Assembly: GCA_025453595.1 (NCBI GenBank)
Contig: JALOQB010000012.1
Span: 1-40,497 of the forward strand
Length of the DNA: 40,497 nt
Reading direction: 5' to 3'
DNA from: Polyangiaceae bacterium
Lineage (GTDB): Bacteria > Myxococcota_A > Polyangia > Polyangiales > Polyangiaceae
Shown in pieces: positions 7,284 to 15,964 of this stretch; within the stretch, counting starts at the first letter, position 1, and every line of letters begins with the position of its first letter. The translations under genes and the position numbers were made by a program. The notes under the pieces were generated by a model. It was not told the origin of the DNA. It ran no database searches and saw only the letters and a list, made by a program, of their open reading frames with translations.

Positions 7284-8488
7284 CAGGCCCCTCCTGGCAC
7301 CAGCCTGCCCATCTGCACCAGCAGCTCGCTCGCGGCATGCGCCGCGGAGTACCGGAGCGGCGGTGGGCAACGGGGGGCGCTCAGCAGCCCCGCGGCGCCT
7401 CGCCGGAGGACCTCCCGGAGGAGTCGCTGGATGGCAGCTTCATCCCCCGGCTCGCAGGAGAGCCCCCCGGCCTCCCGCGTGACACGCTCCGTGGGAGACC
7501 CGGCCGGGGTGAGCGAGAGCAGCAGCGCCCCCGACGCCATGTAGTCGAGCATCTTGGAGGGGAAGAACAGCAGAAACCGGTCGTCCTCCGCCGGTGCGTC
7601 GATGGCCAGCAGCACGCTTGCACGCCGCTGCATCTCCCGGGCCTCCTCGTACGAGACGGGCCCCCGATCCACCACCAGCGGCCCCAGCTCCCGCATCCTC
7701 GCGTGGACCTCCGGCGGCGCGTTGCCCGCGAACTCGACCACCAGCCCGCCTGCGAGGGCCTCGTCCCGCATGCCGGCGAGCGCGCGCAGCAGGCCGTCAG
7801 GGCGCCTTGCTCCGTAGAAACGACCTGTATGGACAATCCGGATGGGAAGCGCAGGGGGGGCGGGCGCGGGGGGCTGCTCGTCGTACACGTTGGGCGAGAC
7901 CATGAACTTCATGGCAAGCCGCGGGTACCGCCTGGCGTAGTGGTCCAGGGCCTCCTCGCAGGTGAAGGAGATAAGCGACGCTCGCTCCAGGCAGGCGGCC
8001 TCGAGGCGCCGGTGTAGCCCGGGGAAAGGGTGCTGGTGGAAGGGGTTGCCGACCCAGGGATCGCTCAGGTGCATCACCCAGGGGACCCGGAAATGAGATG
8101 CGATCAGACCCCCGAGCAGGGTGGAGGTGTGGGGTAGAGAGCGGGAGTACACCACGTCCGGGCGGGGGAGCCCCCGGAGCAACCAGGGGAACCGGAGCAA
8201 CAGCAGGGCATCGTCGTCAGGGAGATCCAGCAGGGGTGGGGCCAGACGGCGCCCGAGCGCGGAGAACCAGCGTTTTTCGGGGATCGGGACCGCGCGGACA
8301 CGGTGAAGCGGGGTCAGGTACGCCTGCAAGGAGGAGTCGTCCGGAGACCAGGAGGCGCGCTCTCCGGTGGTGGTGAGGAGCGTCACCTCTGCCCCTTGCC
8401 CCGAGAGCGCGGCGAGGTAGCGCCCGACCTGGATTGACTCCGGGCTGTTCTTGGGGGGCGCACAGAGCGCCACCGCCAGCACATTCAT
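7280..8488 (-). CDS. GT-B glycosyltransferase, paralogue of the gene at 3905-5119
   Basis: A 402-residue GT4-like glycosyltransferase. It shares CAPPKNSPESIQVG (9-22), DVVYSRSLPHTSTLL (111-125) and VPWVMHLSDPWVGN (135-148) with the second glycosyltransferase of the operon, and has HTGRFYGARRPDGLL and FPSKMLDYMASGALLLSL in the donor-binding half. The ATG at 8488 overlaps the asnB-like stop as ATGA, and its own stop overlaps the flippase start, so three genes are translationally coupled. The close similarity of the two transferases suggests duplication and probably related donors or acceptors. The C-terminal Cys-containing tail is not conserved in the paralogue. Confidence 0.9.
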   Translation of the reverse strand: MNVLAVALCAPPKNSPESIQVGRYLAALSGQGAEVTLLTTTGERASWSPDDSSLQAYLTPLHRVRAVPIPEKRWFSALGRRLAPPLLDLPDDDALLLLRFPWLLRGLPRPDVVYSRSLPHTSTLLGGLIASHFRVPWVMHLSDPWVGNPFHQHPFPGLHRRLEAACLERASLISFTCEEALDHYARRYPRLAMKFMVSPNVYDEQPPAPAPPALPIRIVHTGRFYGARRPDGLLRALAGMRDEALAGGLVVEFAGNAPPEVHARMRELGPLVVDRGPVSYEEAREMQRRASVLLAIDAPAEDDRFLLFFPSKMLDYMASGALLLSLTPAGSPTERVTREAGGLSCEPGDEAAIQRLLREVLRRGAAGLLSAPRCPPPLRYSAAHAASELLVQMGRLVPGGAC

Positions 8489-10398
8489 CGGGCCCCCCGG
8501 AGGCGCGACGGCAGCGGGCTGGCCAGCTCCTGGAGCCCGGTGCGGAGCCAGATCTCCACCTGCAACAAGGTCCAGCTCCAGATGGTCTTTTGCCAGGTCG
8601 ATGAGACGGAAAGGAGGGCCTGAAACCTGGAGAAATCGAGGAATTGGAAGATGCGAGAAGATGGGTCTCTCACAACCCCTGCCGCACAGGCAAAGGGCTC
8701 GCGCTGGAGCCAGGAAGTGATCGGGATGCCGAAGCCGCGCTTGGGTCGGAGAAGGAGCTCGGGCAGGAAGAGGTCACGAAACGCGTGACGCAAGAGGAGC
8801 TTGCCGGGAGGCCAGGAGAGGCCCGAGGCGACGACGCGGAGGGAGCGGAGGGCCCCCGGGAGCCCCTCGTGGACGCGGAGCACGTGGGCCGGGGGGAGCC
8901 CGGAAGCGAGGGCGAGGATGGGCTCCGCGAGAAGAGGGGCGCGGCACTCGAGGGCGACCGCCATGGATGCGCGGTCGACCTTGGGGCAGAGGACATCCGG
9001 GAGGTAGACGTCGAAGTTGTGCTCCAGCAGGCGGGCGAGCGGGGCCCCCTGGGCGGGAAACCTGGCCAGGGCGCGGCGCGAGGCCCCCTGGTGATCGAGG
9101 CCAGGGGCGATGCTCTCGAGGAGGTCGAGGGAGAAGATGGAGAGGGAGTGGACCGCCCGGCTGGCGAGGCTTGACCCCACGCGCTTGAGCCGACGGCGGA
9201 GAGGGCCGCGAGGCAGGAACCGACCGAGGCGAGCGAGGGGGGAGAAGGGCCGTGTCAGGCGCTCCAGCGAGAGAGCAGACGAGAAGCGAGGGTAACCCGC
9301 GAAGAGCTCGTCCCCGCCGTCCCCGGTGAGCGCCACCGTGACGTCGCGGCGAGCATGGCGGGACACCAGCCAGGCGGGTATGGAGGAGAAATCAGAGAAA
9401 GGCCCGTCGTGGCACCGGATCAGGTCCTCCGGCGACGGGGCCTCTTCCGGGGAGATGGTGATGGGGTGATGAATCGCCCCCAGGTGACGGGCGCTCGCCA
9501 TCGCGTCCGCCGACTCATCGGTCTCGGGGGAGCCATCAAAGCCGATCGAGTAGGTATGGATGGTGCGATTGAGATCCCGCGTGGCGAGGCCCACCACGGC
9601 CGCCGAGTCGAGCCCCCCCGACAGGAAGGCGCCCACCGGCACATCGGCCCTCAGCCGCAGGCGCACGCTTTCCCGGGCGGTCTTCCTGAGCTCCTCGGCG
9701 GACTCGTGGAAGGAGCGAGGACGCTCGTCGAATCGTAGTTTCCAGTAGCGTCGATGGTGGATCGCCCCCCCTTGCCGGCGGACCAGCAGGCAGCCAGGCT
9801 CGAGGGTACGCACGTGCTGGTAGAGGGTGTGGGGCGCCTGGACCGCGCCCAGCCAAAGGAAATCTGCGAGGAACGACAGGTCTCGATCGATGCCGATACG
9901 AGCCGCCAGCAACGCCTTGATCTCGGAGGCAAAGGCGAAGACACCGTCGGGCATCTCGGCGAAGAAGAGCGGCTTTTCGCCGGTACGGTCCCTGACCAGC
10001 AGCCACTGCTGCTTCCGTTGATCGAGGATCGCGAAGGCGAACATGCCCTCGATCCGATGCACCACCTCCTCGCCATATTCAAGGTACCCCCGGAGCAGCA
10101 CCTCGGTGTCCGAGGAGGACCGGAAGGTGTGACCTCGAGCGAGGAGATCTTTCCGGAGATCCTCGTGGTTGTAGATCTCCCCATTGAAGACAAGATAGAC
10201 GCCCGCCTCGTGCATGGGCTGTGCGGCGAGGTCGCTGAGGTCAACGATCTTGAGCCTCGTGTGCACGAGCCCTTGCGGGCCCAGCACCAGGTATTTTTGC
10301 TGATCAGGGCCCCGGTGCTCCAGGGCCTGCGCCATACATTCGAGCGTCGCTGGGGCCACGGAACCGGTAGGAAGAGAGAGACCAGCGATGCCACACAT
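8485..10398 (-). CDS. asnB: Asparagine synthetase (glutamine-hydrolysing)-like amidotransferase
   Basis: A 637-residue class II glutamine amidotransferase fused to an adenylating synthetase domain, normal AsnB length. Cys2 would be the N-terminal nucleophile after Met removal. The glutaminase domain shows EHRGPDQQ (27-34), FNGEIYNHEDLR (71-82) and SSSDTEVLLRGY (94-105). The synthetase domain has the PP-loop SGGLDS (260-265), ALTGDGGDELFAGYPRF and KVDRASMAVALECRAPLL. Such paralogues are frequent in polysaccharide loci, where they may amidate uronic acids or other carboxylated sugars rather than make asparagine; that role here is inference from context. ATG at 10398 fixes Cys2 at the correct place; the upstream open frame is a shadow. 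It is the promoter-proximal gene of the operon. Confidence 0.92.
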   Translation of the reverse strand: MCGIAGLSLPTGSVAPATLECMAQALEHRGPDQQKYLVLGPQGLVHTRLKIVDLSDLAAQPMHEAGVYLVFNGEIYNHEDLRKDLLARGHTFRSSSDTEVLLRGYLEYGEEVVHRIEGMFAFAILDQRKQQWLLVRDRTGEKPLFFAEMPDGVFAFASEIKALLAARIGIDRDLSFLADFLWLGAVQAPHTLYQHVRTLEPGCLLVRRQGGAIHHRRYWKLRFDERPRSFHESAEELRKTARESVRLRLRADVPVGAFLSGGLDSAAVVGLATRDLNRTIHTYSIGFDGSPETDESADAMASARHLGAIHHPITISPEEAPSPEDLIRCHDGPFSDFSSIPAWLVSRHARRDVTVALTGDGGDELFAGYPRFSSALSLERLTRPFSPLARLGRFLPRGPLRRRLKRVGSSLASRAVHSLSIFSLDLLESIAPGLDHQGASRRALARFPAQGAPLARLLEHNFDVYLPDVLCPKVDRASMAVALECRAPLLAEPILALASGLPPAHVLRVHEGLPGALRSLRVVASGLSWPPGKLLLRHAFRDLFLPELLLRPKRGFGIPITSWLQREPFACAAGVVRDPSSRIFQFLDFSRFQALLSVSSTWQKTIWSWTLLQVEIWLRTGLQELASPLPSRLRGAR

Positions 10399-10521
10399 GA
10401 TGAGGTGTGGGCGCGGTCTATATCCGAGCGACCTGGTACCAGCAAGCGGGACCGGGGCGCCCCGGGAATCCTGCGGGGGTGATGGACCGGCGTGGGGGCA
10501 TCGTCTAGGCTCCACCGTCGC
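10399..10521. other. Divergent intergenic region between asnB-like and methyltransferase genes
   Basis: These 123 nt separate the two divergently transcribed halves of the polysaccharide locus and must hold promoters for both. Besides the minus-strand TTGCTG-N17-TATAGA candidate, there is a 14-bp GC-only palindrome at 10452-10465. No plus-strand promoter could be picked out with confidence. Confidence 0.5.
10417..10445 (-). promoter_or_regulatory. Candidate sigma70-type promoter of the polysaccharide operon
   Basis: On the minus strand, TTGCTG (10445-10440) is followed after 17 nt by TATAGA (10422-10417). The predicted start would lie about 10 to 15 nt upstream of the asnB-like ATG, giving a very short leader. 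Half-site matches are moderate, so this is a candidate only. Confidence 0.4.
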
Positions 10522-11238
10522 ATGGACGCCAAGACCGCCATCCGCAAGACATTCCCTGGTCTCGTGCGCGTGTACCGCCGCGCGATCGACTACGTCGAGC
10601 ATGACCGGAAGCTCCGGGGGCTGCCGGTCTCCCAGGTGTTCACCCACATCTACAAAGAAAACCACTGGCGCAGCGACGAGTCGGTCTCGGGCCCCGGCTC
10701 CTCCCTCGAGCAGACCGCGGCGCTCCGGCAGGCGCTGCCGTTCCTGTTCTCTGCGTACCAGATCCGCACGCTGCTCGACGCGCCTTGCGGCGACTTTCAC
10801 TGGATGCAGCATACCGACCGCAGCGCCCTCGAGCAGTACATCGGCGGCGATATCGTCGACGACCTGATCGCCCGCAACCAGGAGCGCTTCGGCGGCGATC
10901 GCGTGCGCTTCCAGCGCCTCAACCTCATCGAGGACCCGCTCCCGGACGCGGACCTCTTGCTGTGCCGCGACTGCCTCGTGCACCTCTCGTACGACAACAT
11001 CCGGGCGGCCCTCCGGAACATCGGCCGGAGCAAGGTCAGGTACGTGCTGGCGACCACCTTCGTCCGCCACGAGAACCGCGACATCGTGACCGGCGCCTGG
11101 CGCCCCATCAACCTGCAAGCTGCCCCCTTCTCGCTGCCAGACCCCCTGCTGCTGATCCACGAGCGCTGCGGCGATAACCGGGGCGAGTACGCCGACAAGT
11201 ACATGGGTCTCTGGTCCGTCGATCAGCTCACCGCCTGA
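10522..11238 (+). CDS. Class I SAM-dependent methyltransferase
   Basis: A 238-residue methyltransferase. Motif I is RTLLDAPCGDFHWM (82-95), preceded by a conserved-looking HIYKENHWRSDESVSGPGSS block (42-61) that is common in uncharacterised methyltransferases of glycan loci. IGGDIVDDLI follows as the motif II acidic end, with ADLLLCRDCLVHLSYDNIRA as motif IV/post-IV. The ATG at 10522 is used; a GTG at 10492 is possible but weaker. It lies 4 nt before the next glycosyltransferase and is therefore probably co-transcribed with it. Sugar O-methylation is the likely function by context; the acceptor is not known. Confidence 0.85.
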   Translation: MDAKTAIRKTFPGLVRVYRRAIDYVEHDRKLRGLPVSQVFTHIYKENHWRSDESVSGPGSSLEQTAALRQALPFLFSAYQIRTLLDAPCGDFHWMQHTDRSALEQYIGGDIVDDLIARNQERFGGDRVRFQRLNLIEDPLPDADLLLCRDCLVHLSYDNIRAALRNIGRSKVRYVLATTFVRHENRDIVTGAWRPINLQAAPFSLPDPLLLIHERCGDNRGEYADKYMGLWSVDQLTA

Positions 11239-11242
11239 CCGC

Positions 11243-12358
11243 ATGACCCCACGACCCCTTCGCGTGGGCCTCGTGGAGGCCGCCGGCGCCATCACGGGGA
11301 GCGTCGTGTCCGCGCTGAACACCGCGGACGCCCTCCGGGGTCAGGTCGAGTTCTTCTGGACATCCCCCCCGAACCCGGCCCTCGCCTCCAGGGTCCAGCG
11401 GTGGGAGCCCATCCAGGTCCCCTTGCCCCGGCGCCAGCTCCGCGCGGCGCTCGCCTTCCCCCCTTCCCTCGCTGTCCAGGCCTTGCACCTGGCCCGGTGG
11501 GCCCGGCGCCATCGCCTGGATGTGATCCACATCAACGACTTTTACAACCTCCTCGGCGTCGCCGCCCGCCCCCTCCTCCGCGCCCTCCCGCTGGTCTACC
11601 ACGTGCGCCTCATGCCGGACGCGTACCTCCGCCCTGTATGGAAGCCGCTGGTAGGCGCCGCCTGCGCCGCCGCGGACCGGGTGCTCTGCGTGTCCCGGGC
11701 GGTCCAGCGCGCCATCCCCTGGGCCTCCCAGGTGCTCCACGATGGCGCCCCCGTCCCTGCCCACCCCCGCGGCCCCGCGGCCCCCCAGGGCCAGCCTCTC
11801 CGCGTCCTCGTGCTCTCCAACTTCATCGCCGGCAAGGGCCAGGATCTCGCCCTGGAGGCCTTCCGCCTGGCCCACGCCCGGGCCCCCCAGCTCCGCCTCT
11901 CCTTCGTCGGTGGTGACCTCGGCCTCCCCAGGAACCAGGCCTTTCGTGCCCAGCTCCAGGGCCGCGTTCGTGACCTCGGCCTCGACCACGTCGTCGACTT
12001 CTCCCCCTTCGCCTCCGACCCCGGCGACGCCTACCGCAGCGCCGATATCCTCCTCAACCTCTCCGAGTCCGAGTCCTTCTCCATGGTCTGCCTCGAGGGC
12101 CTCCTCCACCGGCTCCCCCTCGTCACCAGCGACTGCGGCGGCCCTCGCGAGCTGTTTGAGCACAAAGCATCGGGCCTGCTCGTCCCGAACCGCGGCGTCC
12201 AGGAGGCCGCCGACGCCCTGGTGCAGCTCGCCGGAGACCAGGAGCTACGCGAGCGCCTGGGCTCGGAGGGGCGCGCCCAGGCTGCTCGCCGCTTCGCCAT
12301 CGAGCACACCTCCGCCCGCCTGCTCGCCGTCTACAACGAGCTCACAGGCCGCGGTTGA
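11243..12358 (+). CDS. GT4 family glycosyltransferase
   Basis: A 371-residue GT-B glycosyltransferase. The N-terminal domain contains RLDVIHINDFYNLL (91-104), a typical strand-loop of GT4 enzymes. The donor domain has VLVLSNFIAGKGQDLALEAF (188-207), where the usual GRL.xxKG block has diverged to SNFIAGKG, then LSESESFSMVCLEGLLHRLP (273-292) and VTSDCGGPREL (294-304), the conserved acidic EX7E-type block. It follows the methyltransferase with a 4-nt gap. Its last 17 nt overlap the 3' end of the convergent lipoprotein gene. Specific substrates cannot be assigned. Confidence 0.92.
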   Translation: MTPRPLRVGLVEAAGAITGSVVSALNTADALRGQVEFFWTSPPNPALASRVQRWEPIQVPLPRRQLRAALAFPPSLAVQALHLARWARRHRLDVIHINDFYNLLGVAARPLLRALPLVYHVRLMPDAYLRPVWKPLVGAACAAADRVLCVSRAVQRAIPWASQVLHDGAPVPAHPRGPAAPQGQPLRVLVLSNFIAGKGQDLALEAFRLAHARAPQLRLSFVGGDLGLPRNQAFRAQLQGRVRDLGLDHVVDFSPFASDPGDAYRSADILLNLSESESFSMVCLEGLLHRLPLVTSDCGGPRELFEHKASGLLVPNRGVQEAADALVQLAGDQELRERLGSEGRAQAARRFAIEHTSARLLAVYNELTGRG

Positions 12359-15300
12359 CCGAGCCCAGATCCACGTAAGCCCGGTCCTCCTGGATGACAA
12401 AAGGGCGCCCCTCCAGCGTGAGCTGCCCCTGGCCGTCGTGCTCGATCACCTCCAGCTTCCCCATGCCGTACCCCATCGGCCCTCGCGCGTAATACCGCGC
12501 CTGCAGCGTGTAGATCGAGCGAGCTGCCCTCGGCTTGCGCACCGTGAAGCACTCGGGCCCGTAGCCGTTGGTCACGTCGTCGTAGAGCTCACCCCCGCTC
12601 CGCAGGGCCCGGTGGCCATAAAACGCCCGGTTCCCCTCCCCGTCGTAGATGTGAAAATCCACGTCGTTGGCGTCGGTCTCCCAGGTCAGCACGAAGCGTA
12701 GCGAGGGGCCCTCCTCGGCGACGCCCCCGGCCCCCTTCAGCCGCCTCTCGATCTCCTCCTGGCGCCCCGGCTCCGCCCTCTTCCACACCGCCGCCGCAAG
12801 ACCCAGATCCTCACCCAGGATCCGCTTGTACCCCTGGAATCGCCCCAGCGGGTACGGCCTCTTGAGCCCCTCCTCCAGCACCCGGAAGGCCTCCTCCGCG
12901 CGACCCGCTCGCAGCAACGCCATCGCCAGCATCCGGTGGCTCGACGGGTGATCCGGCCGCTGCTCTCGCGCCTTCCGCAGGTCATCGATCACCAGGTCCA
13001 GGGGCTCCTTGCCCAGAGCTTCCATACGAGCGGCGGCGTGGCGCCGCAGGTCGGCGCGGGCGGGGAACAGGTCGATGATCGAGCCGTACGCGCGGGCGGC
13101 GGCGCGGGTATCGTGGAGGCGCTCGTGGGCCTCCCCCAGGGCCAGCAGCGCCAGCACGTCGCCGGGGCTCCTGGAGCGCCAGCGCAGGGCCCGGGCGAGG
13201 CCCAGCTTGGGGTCCTCGGCGAGGGCGAGCTTGACGGAGGCGAACTCCCCCGAGTACGGGGTCGCCGGCGCCGGCTTCCCCCGGGAATTATCGGCGTTGA
13301 CCCAGGGCCCGGGCGGCCCACCGTCCCCGAACTGGAGCGGGTACACCACGGTGATCAACCCATCCACCTGGGGGAAGTGAAGGGTACGGAACACGTTGAC
13401 GACGCAGGCCGAGACCGCCGGGGGCAGATCGCTCTGGCCGACCGCCGCCGCGGCGACGGAGCCATCCTTGCCGATGACAAAGCGGACCGCGATGCGCCCC
13501 CGGAGCGTCGGCTGCTGGCGTAGCCCCTGCTCGTAGCAGATACGCAGCCGGGGGCTGTTCTGGAGCACGATGCGGCGGATCACCTCGGGCGGGATCCGCC
13601 CCTGGACCGTCGCTGCCCCCATGCGGACCCGCGCGGGCAGAGCCTGGCGTACAGCGGACGACGAGGCGCCAAAGCTCCCCCCGCCGTGGCCGATGCCACC
13701 GAGGTCACCCACGCTGTACCCCACGCCGCCGAGCCCCAGGCCCCCCACGGGAGACGTATTCTCGGGGTCGCCCAGCGCTCGCCCCCACATGTTCCCCACC
13801 GCGCCCGGCGGATCCCCGTCCCTGGTCTGCGCCGTGGGCACCTCCGCGTCGCGGGTGGCCGCGATCGGCGCCGGCTCCGGAGCGACGGGGGGCCCGGAGG
13901 CCACGGGGGCCGCGGGCGCAGGCGGCGGCACCAGGACCGGCGAGGCAGGCCGGACGCCGGGCGAGGATGCCACCGGAGAGGGAAGGTCCTCGGCCACCAC
14001 CGGGGGCAGCGAGGGCGCCTCCGGGGCCGCGCGGCGCCCATCCACCAGGAGCTTCCCCCCACGGATCGTCATCACGTCCGCGAGCGCCCGTCGGTCCAGG
14101 TGAAACCGCTCGTAATCCCGCTCGGTCTCCAGCGTCAGCAGCGCCGTGAAGGGGGTCACCACCCGGTGGCGGGTCGACAGCGCGATCACCTGCTCGCGGG
14201 TTTCCCTGGATTGTTTTGACGTCAAAAGATCGTCGATCTTCCGGATGGCGACGGCGCGACCCAGGAGGGGCGCTGGCGCCTCATCGAGGGGTACCCGCGA
14301 GGAGCGCTGGCCGACGGAGATCTGGAGCTCGTGCGAGGGGGCCTGGAGCTCGGCGGCCACCAGCACCTCGTCCCCGTGCTGTGCCCCTTCGAGCACCCGG
14401 GGGGACCACCAGCTGGCCCCCTCCACGTGCACCGGGAGCTGGCGCTGCGTCGCCCGCGCCAGGCCGCTCCACACCCGCTCCTCCCCCAAGGCGCCGTCGA
14501 GCACCGCGCCGGCCCGCGGTAGCCCCGCCCGGACCAGGCTCTTCAGGTGCCGATCTTCCCGGATCCCTCCCACGGCGATGGCGTCGATCCGCTCGATCCC
14601 CGCCCCGCCCAGGGACGCCGCCAGCTTCCCCAGCGCCTCGCTGTCGTCCTCCTCCGCCGTCGCCACGCCGTCGCTCACCACCCACACGCGCTTCCAGCCG
14701 CGCCCCCGCGCCAGCCTCCCGGCCTCCCGCAGCGCGGCCCCCAGCGAAGACGCCCCCAGCGCCCCGCGCTCCCGCAGCCTGCCCAGCGCCGCTGCGCCGA
14801 ACTCCCCCGCGGGCCCGTCGTGCACCAGCTCCTGCTCCTGGTCGAAGGCGAGCACGCCGAGATGAATGGAAGCTCCATACTTCTGGACGGCGCGACGCAC
14901 GAGGCCTTCGAGGAGGGCGAGCTGGGCCTCGAAGCCCACCGCGCGGGAGGCGCTGGTGTCCACCAGGATCAGGGTCGGGGCCGGGGCCTCCTCCTGCTGG
15001 GGCAGCTCGACCTTGATCCTGGCGATGGCCTGCGAGGCGGAGCGGAGGCCAGGGCGCGCCTCCCGGGCTCCGAGCTCGACCGTGAAGTCCCCGTCGGGCT
15101 GGGCCCCTTCCTGGTGGAAGGCCCCGAGCAGCGTACCCTGGGCATCGAAGACCTCGGCCTCGGCCCGGTCCACCCTCGGTAGCCCCCCGAGCGGCAGCCG
15201 GAAGGGGGAAGAACCCGAGGATCGCTCCTCGGTGTAGCTGATCACCAGCTCCTTGATCCCGCGGGCAGGGATGGGGAAAACACGGGTCGAGAAGGAGTTA

Positions 15301-15767
15301 CCGGCGGCGTGCTCGAGGAGCGCCGGGTCCTGGCGCTGGTGGAGAAAATCCTCGTAGACGCGCCGCGCCTCCTGGCGCTCGACGACCTCACCCTCCTGCC
15401 AGTGATCCTCGATCTTCATGGCCAGCCGGCTGACGCTGGCGCCGGGGGGCAAGGTGACCTGGAAGGTGCCCTCCAGCGTGCGAGGCTGAGGGTTCTCGAA
15501 GGCCAGGTGGAGCTCGGTGAAGCCGAGAGGATCCTGGACAACGCTCCGGGCCCGGAGGGAGACCAGGCGTAGCCCCGTGCCGTCCGAGGCGGTGAGCGAG
15601 AGGGGGGGCCCGTTGTGGCGCGGAGGGGCCCAGACCCCGCGGCTCGAAGGGCGGGTCTCCTGGTGGCTCACCGGGCCATCTTGCCGGGTCTCGACCGAGC
15701 GCGGAGGCCCCGGGGGGGAGCAAGCGATCAACCCTACCCCGAGCCAGCCCAGGCATCTTGTCCGCAT
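12342..15767 (-). CDS. VIT/VWA lipoprotein with AgmX-type, TPR and DUF2135-like domains
   Basis: A 1141-residue predicted outer-envelope lipoprotein. A lipobox (LIAC, Cys16) ends the signal peptide. A VIT domain (about 60-185) shows RRVYEDFLHQRQDPALLE; a von Willebrand A domain (about 264-420) keeps a DxSxS metal site (DTSAS, 270-274). A Pro/Ala-rich linker then leads to an AgmX/PglI-type C-terminal domain with PEVIRRIVLQNSPRLRICYE and GRIAVRFVIGKDGSV. TPR-like helices follow (about 890-1010), and the last 110 residues, beginning LRFVLTWETDANDVDFHIYD, resemble DUF2135/YfaP modules. VIT/VWA proteins bind ligands through the metal site; AgmX domains are known from myxobacterial gliding proteins. 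The combination suggests a scaffold or adhesion role, which is inference. ATG at 15767 is set by the signal peptide. Confidence 0.88.
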   Translation of the reverse strand: MRTRCLGWLGVGLIACSPPGPPRSVETRQDGPVSHQETRPSSRGVWAPPRHNGPPLSLTASDGTGLRLVSLRARSVVQDPLGFTELHLAFENPQPRTLEGTFQVTLPPGASVSRLAMKIEDHWQEGEVVERQEARRVYEDFLHQRQDPALLEHAAGNSFSTRVFPIPARGIKELVISYTEERSSGSSPFRLPLGGLPRVDRAEAEVFDAQGTLLGAFHQEGAQPDGDFTVELGAREARPGLRSASQAIARIKVELPQQEEAPAPTLILVDTSASRAVGFEAQLALLEGLVRRAVQKYGASIHLGVLAFDQEQELVHDGPAGEFGAAALGRLRERGALGASSLGAALREAGRLARGRGWKRVWVVSDGVATAEEDDSEALGKLAASLGGAGIERIDAIAVGGIREDRHLKSLVRAGLPRAGAVLDGALGEERVWSGLARATQRQLPVHVEGASWWSPRVLEGAQHGDEVLVAAELQAPSHELQISVGQRSSRVPLDEAPAPLLGRAVAIRKIDDLLTSKQSRETREQVIALSTRHRVVTPFTALLTLETERDYERFHLDRRALADVMTIRGGKLLVDGRRAAPEAPSLPPVVAEDLPSPVASSPGVRPASPVLVPPPAPAAPVASGPPVAPEPAPIAATRDAEVPTAQTRDGDPPGAVGNMWGRALGDPENTSPVGGLGLGGVGYSVGDLGGIGHGGGSFGASSSAVRQALPARVRMGAATVQGRIPPEVIRRIVLQNSPRLRICYEQGLRQQPTLRGRIAVRFVIGKDGSVAAAAVGQSDLPPAVSACVVNVFRTLHFPQVDGLITVVYPLQFGDGGPPGPWVNADNSRGKPAPATPYSGEFASVKLALAEDPKLGLARALRWRSRSPGDVLALLALGEAHERLHDTRAAARAYGSIIDLFPARADLRRHAAARMEALGKEPLDLVIDDLRKAREQRPDHPSSHRMLAMALLRAGRAEEAFRVLEEGLKRPYPLGRFQGYKRILGEDLGLAAAVWKRAEPGRQEEIERRLKGAGGVAEEGPSLRFVLTWETDANDVDFHIYDGEGNRAFYGHRALRSGGELYDDVTNGYGPECFTVRKPRAARSIYTLQARYYARGPMGYGMGKLEVIEHDGQGQLTLEGRPFVIQEDRAYVDLGSVNRGL

Positions 15768-15780
15768 GGGTGCCCATGAC

Positions 15781-15800
15781 AACCTGCCCGGGGGCAGGTT
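15781..15800. promoter_or_regulatory. Inverted repeat upstream of the VIT/VWA lipoprotein gene
   Basis: A perfect 9-bp inverted repeat, AACCTGCCC and GGGCAGGTT, separated by GG, lies 13 nt upstream of the start codon at 15767. It could be a repressor operator or a 5'-UTR hairpin close to the ribosome site. Nothing identifies a regulator. Confidence 0.4.
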
Positions 15801-15964
15801 CCCCACAGAATCAACGGACCTGCCAGGACGGGGAGTAGCAAAGGCGTGCTCCACTTCAGCGAGAGAAGCGAGGGGCTGGAGTGAGGGGACAGGGGGCGCG
15901 ACCGAGGTCTTCGTAGAAAACGCGCGTCCTTTACCATCCGATCGTGGCTCGGTATCGTTGCCCG

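Noticed and set aside
10452..10465. 14-bp palindrome CCGGGGCGCCCCGG
   Set aside because: It is GC-only in a GC-rich genome, so chance is likely; kept only as a note in the divergent region.
10399..11322. Upstream extension of the asparagine synthetase frame
   Set aside because: It runs antisense to the methyltransferase, and the family requires Met-Cys at the start, which is at 10398.
12989..14103. Alternative frames inside the VIT/VWA lipoprotein gene
   Set aside because: They have Arg/Pro/Ala-only composition and lie inside a gene with consistent domains in the chosen frame.
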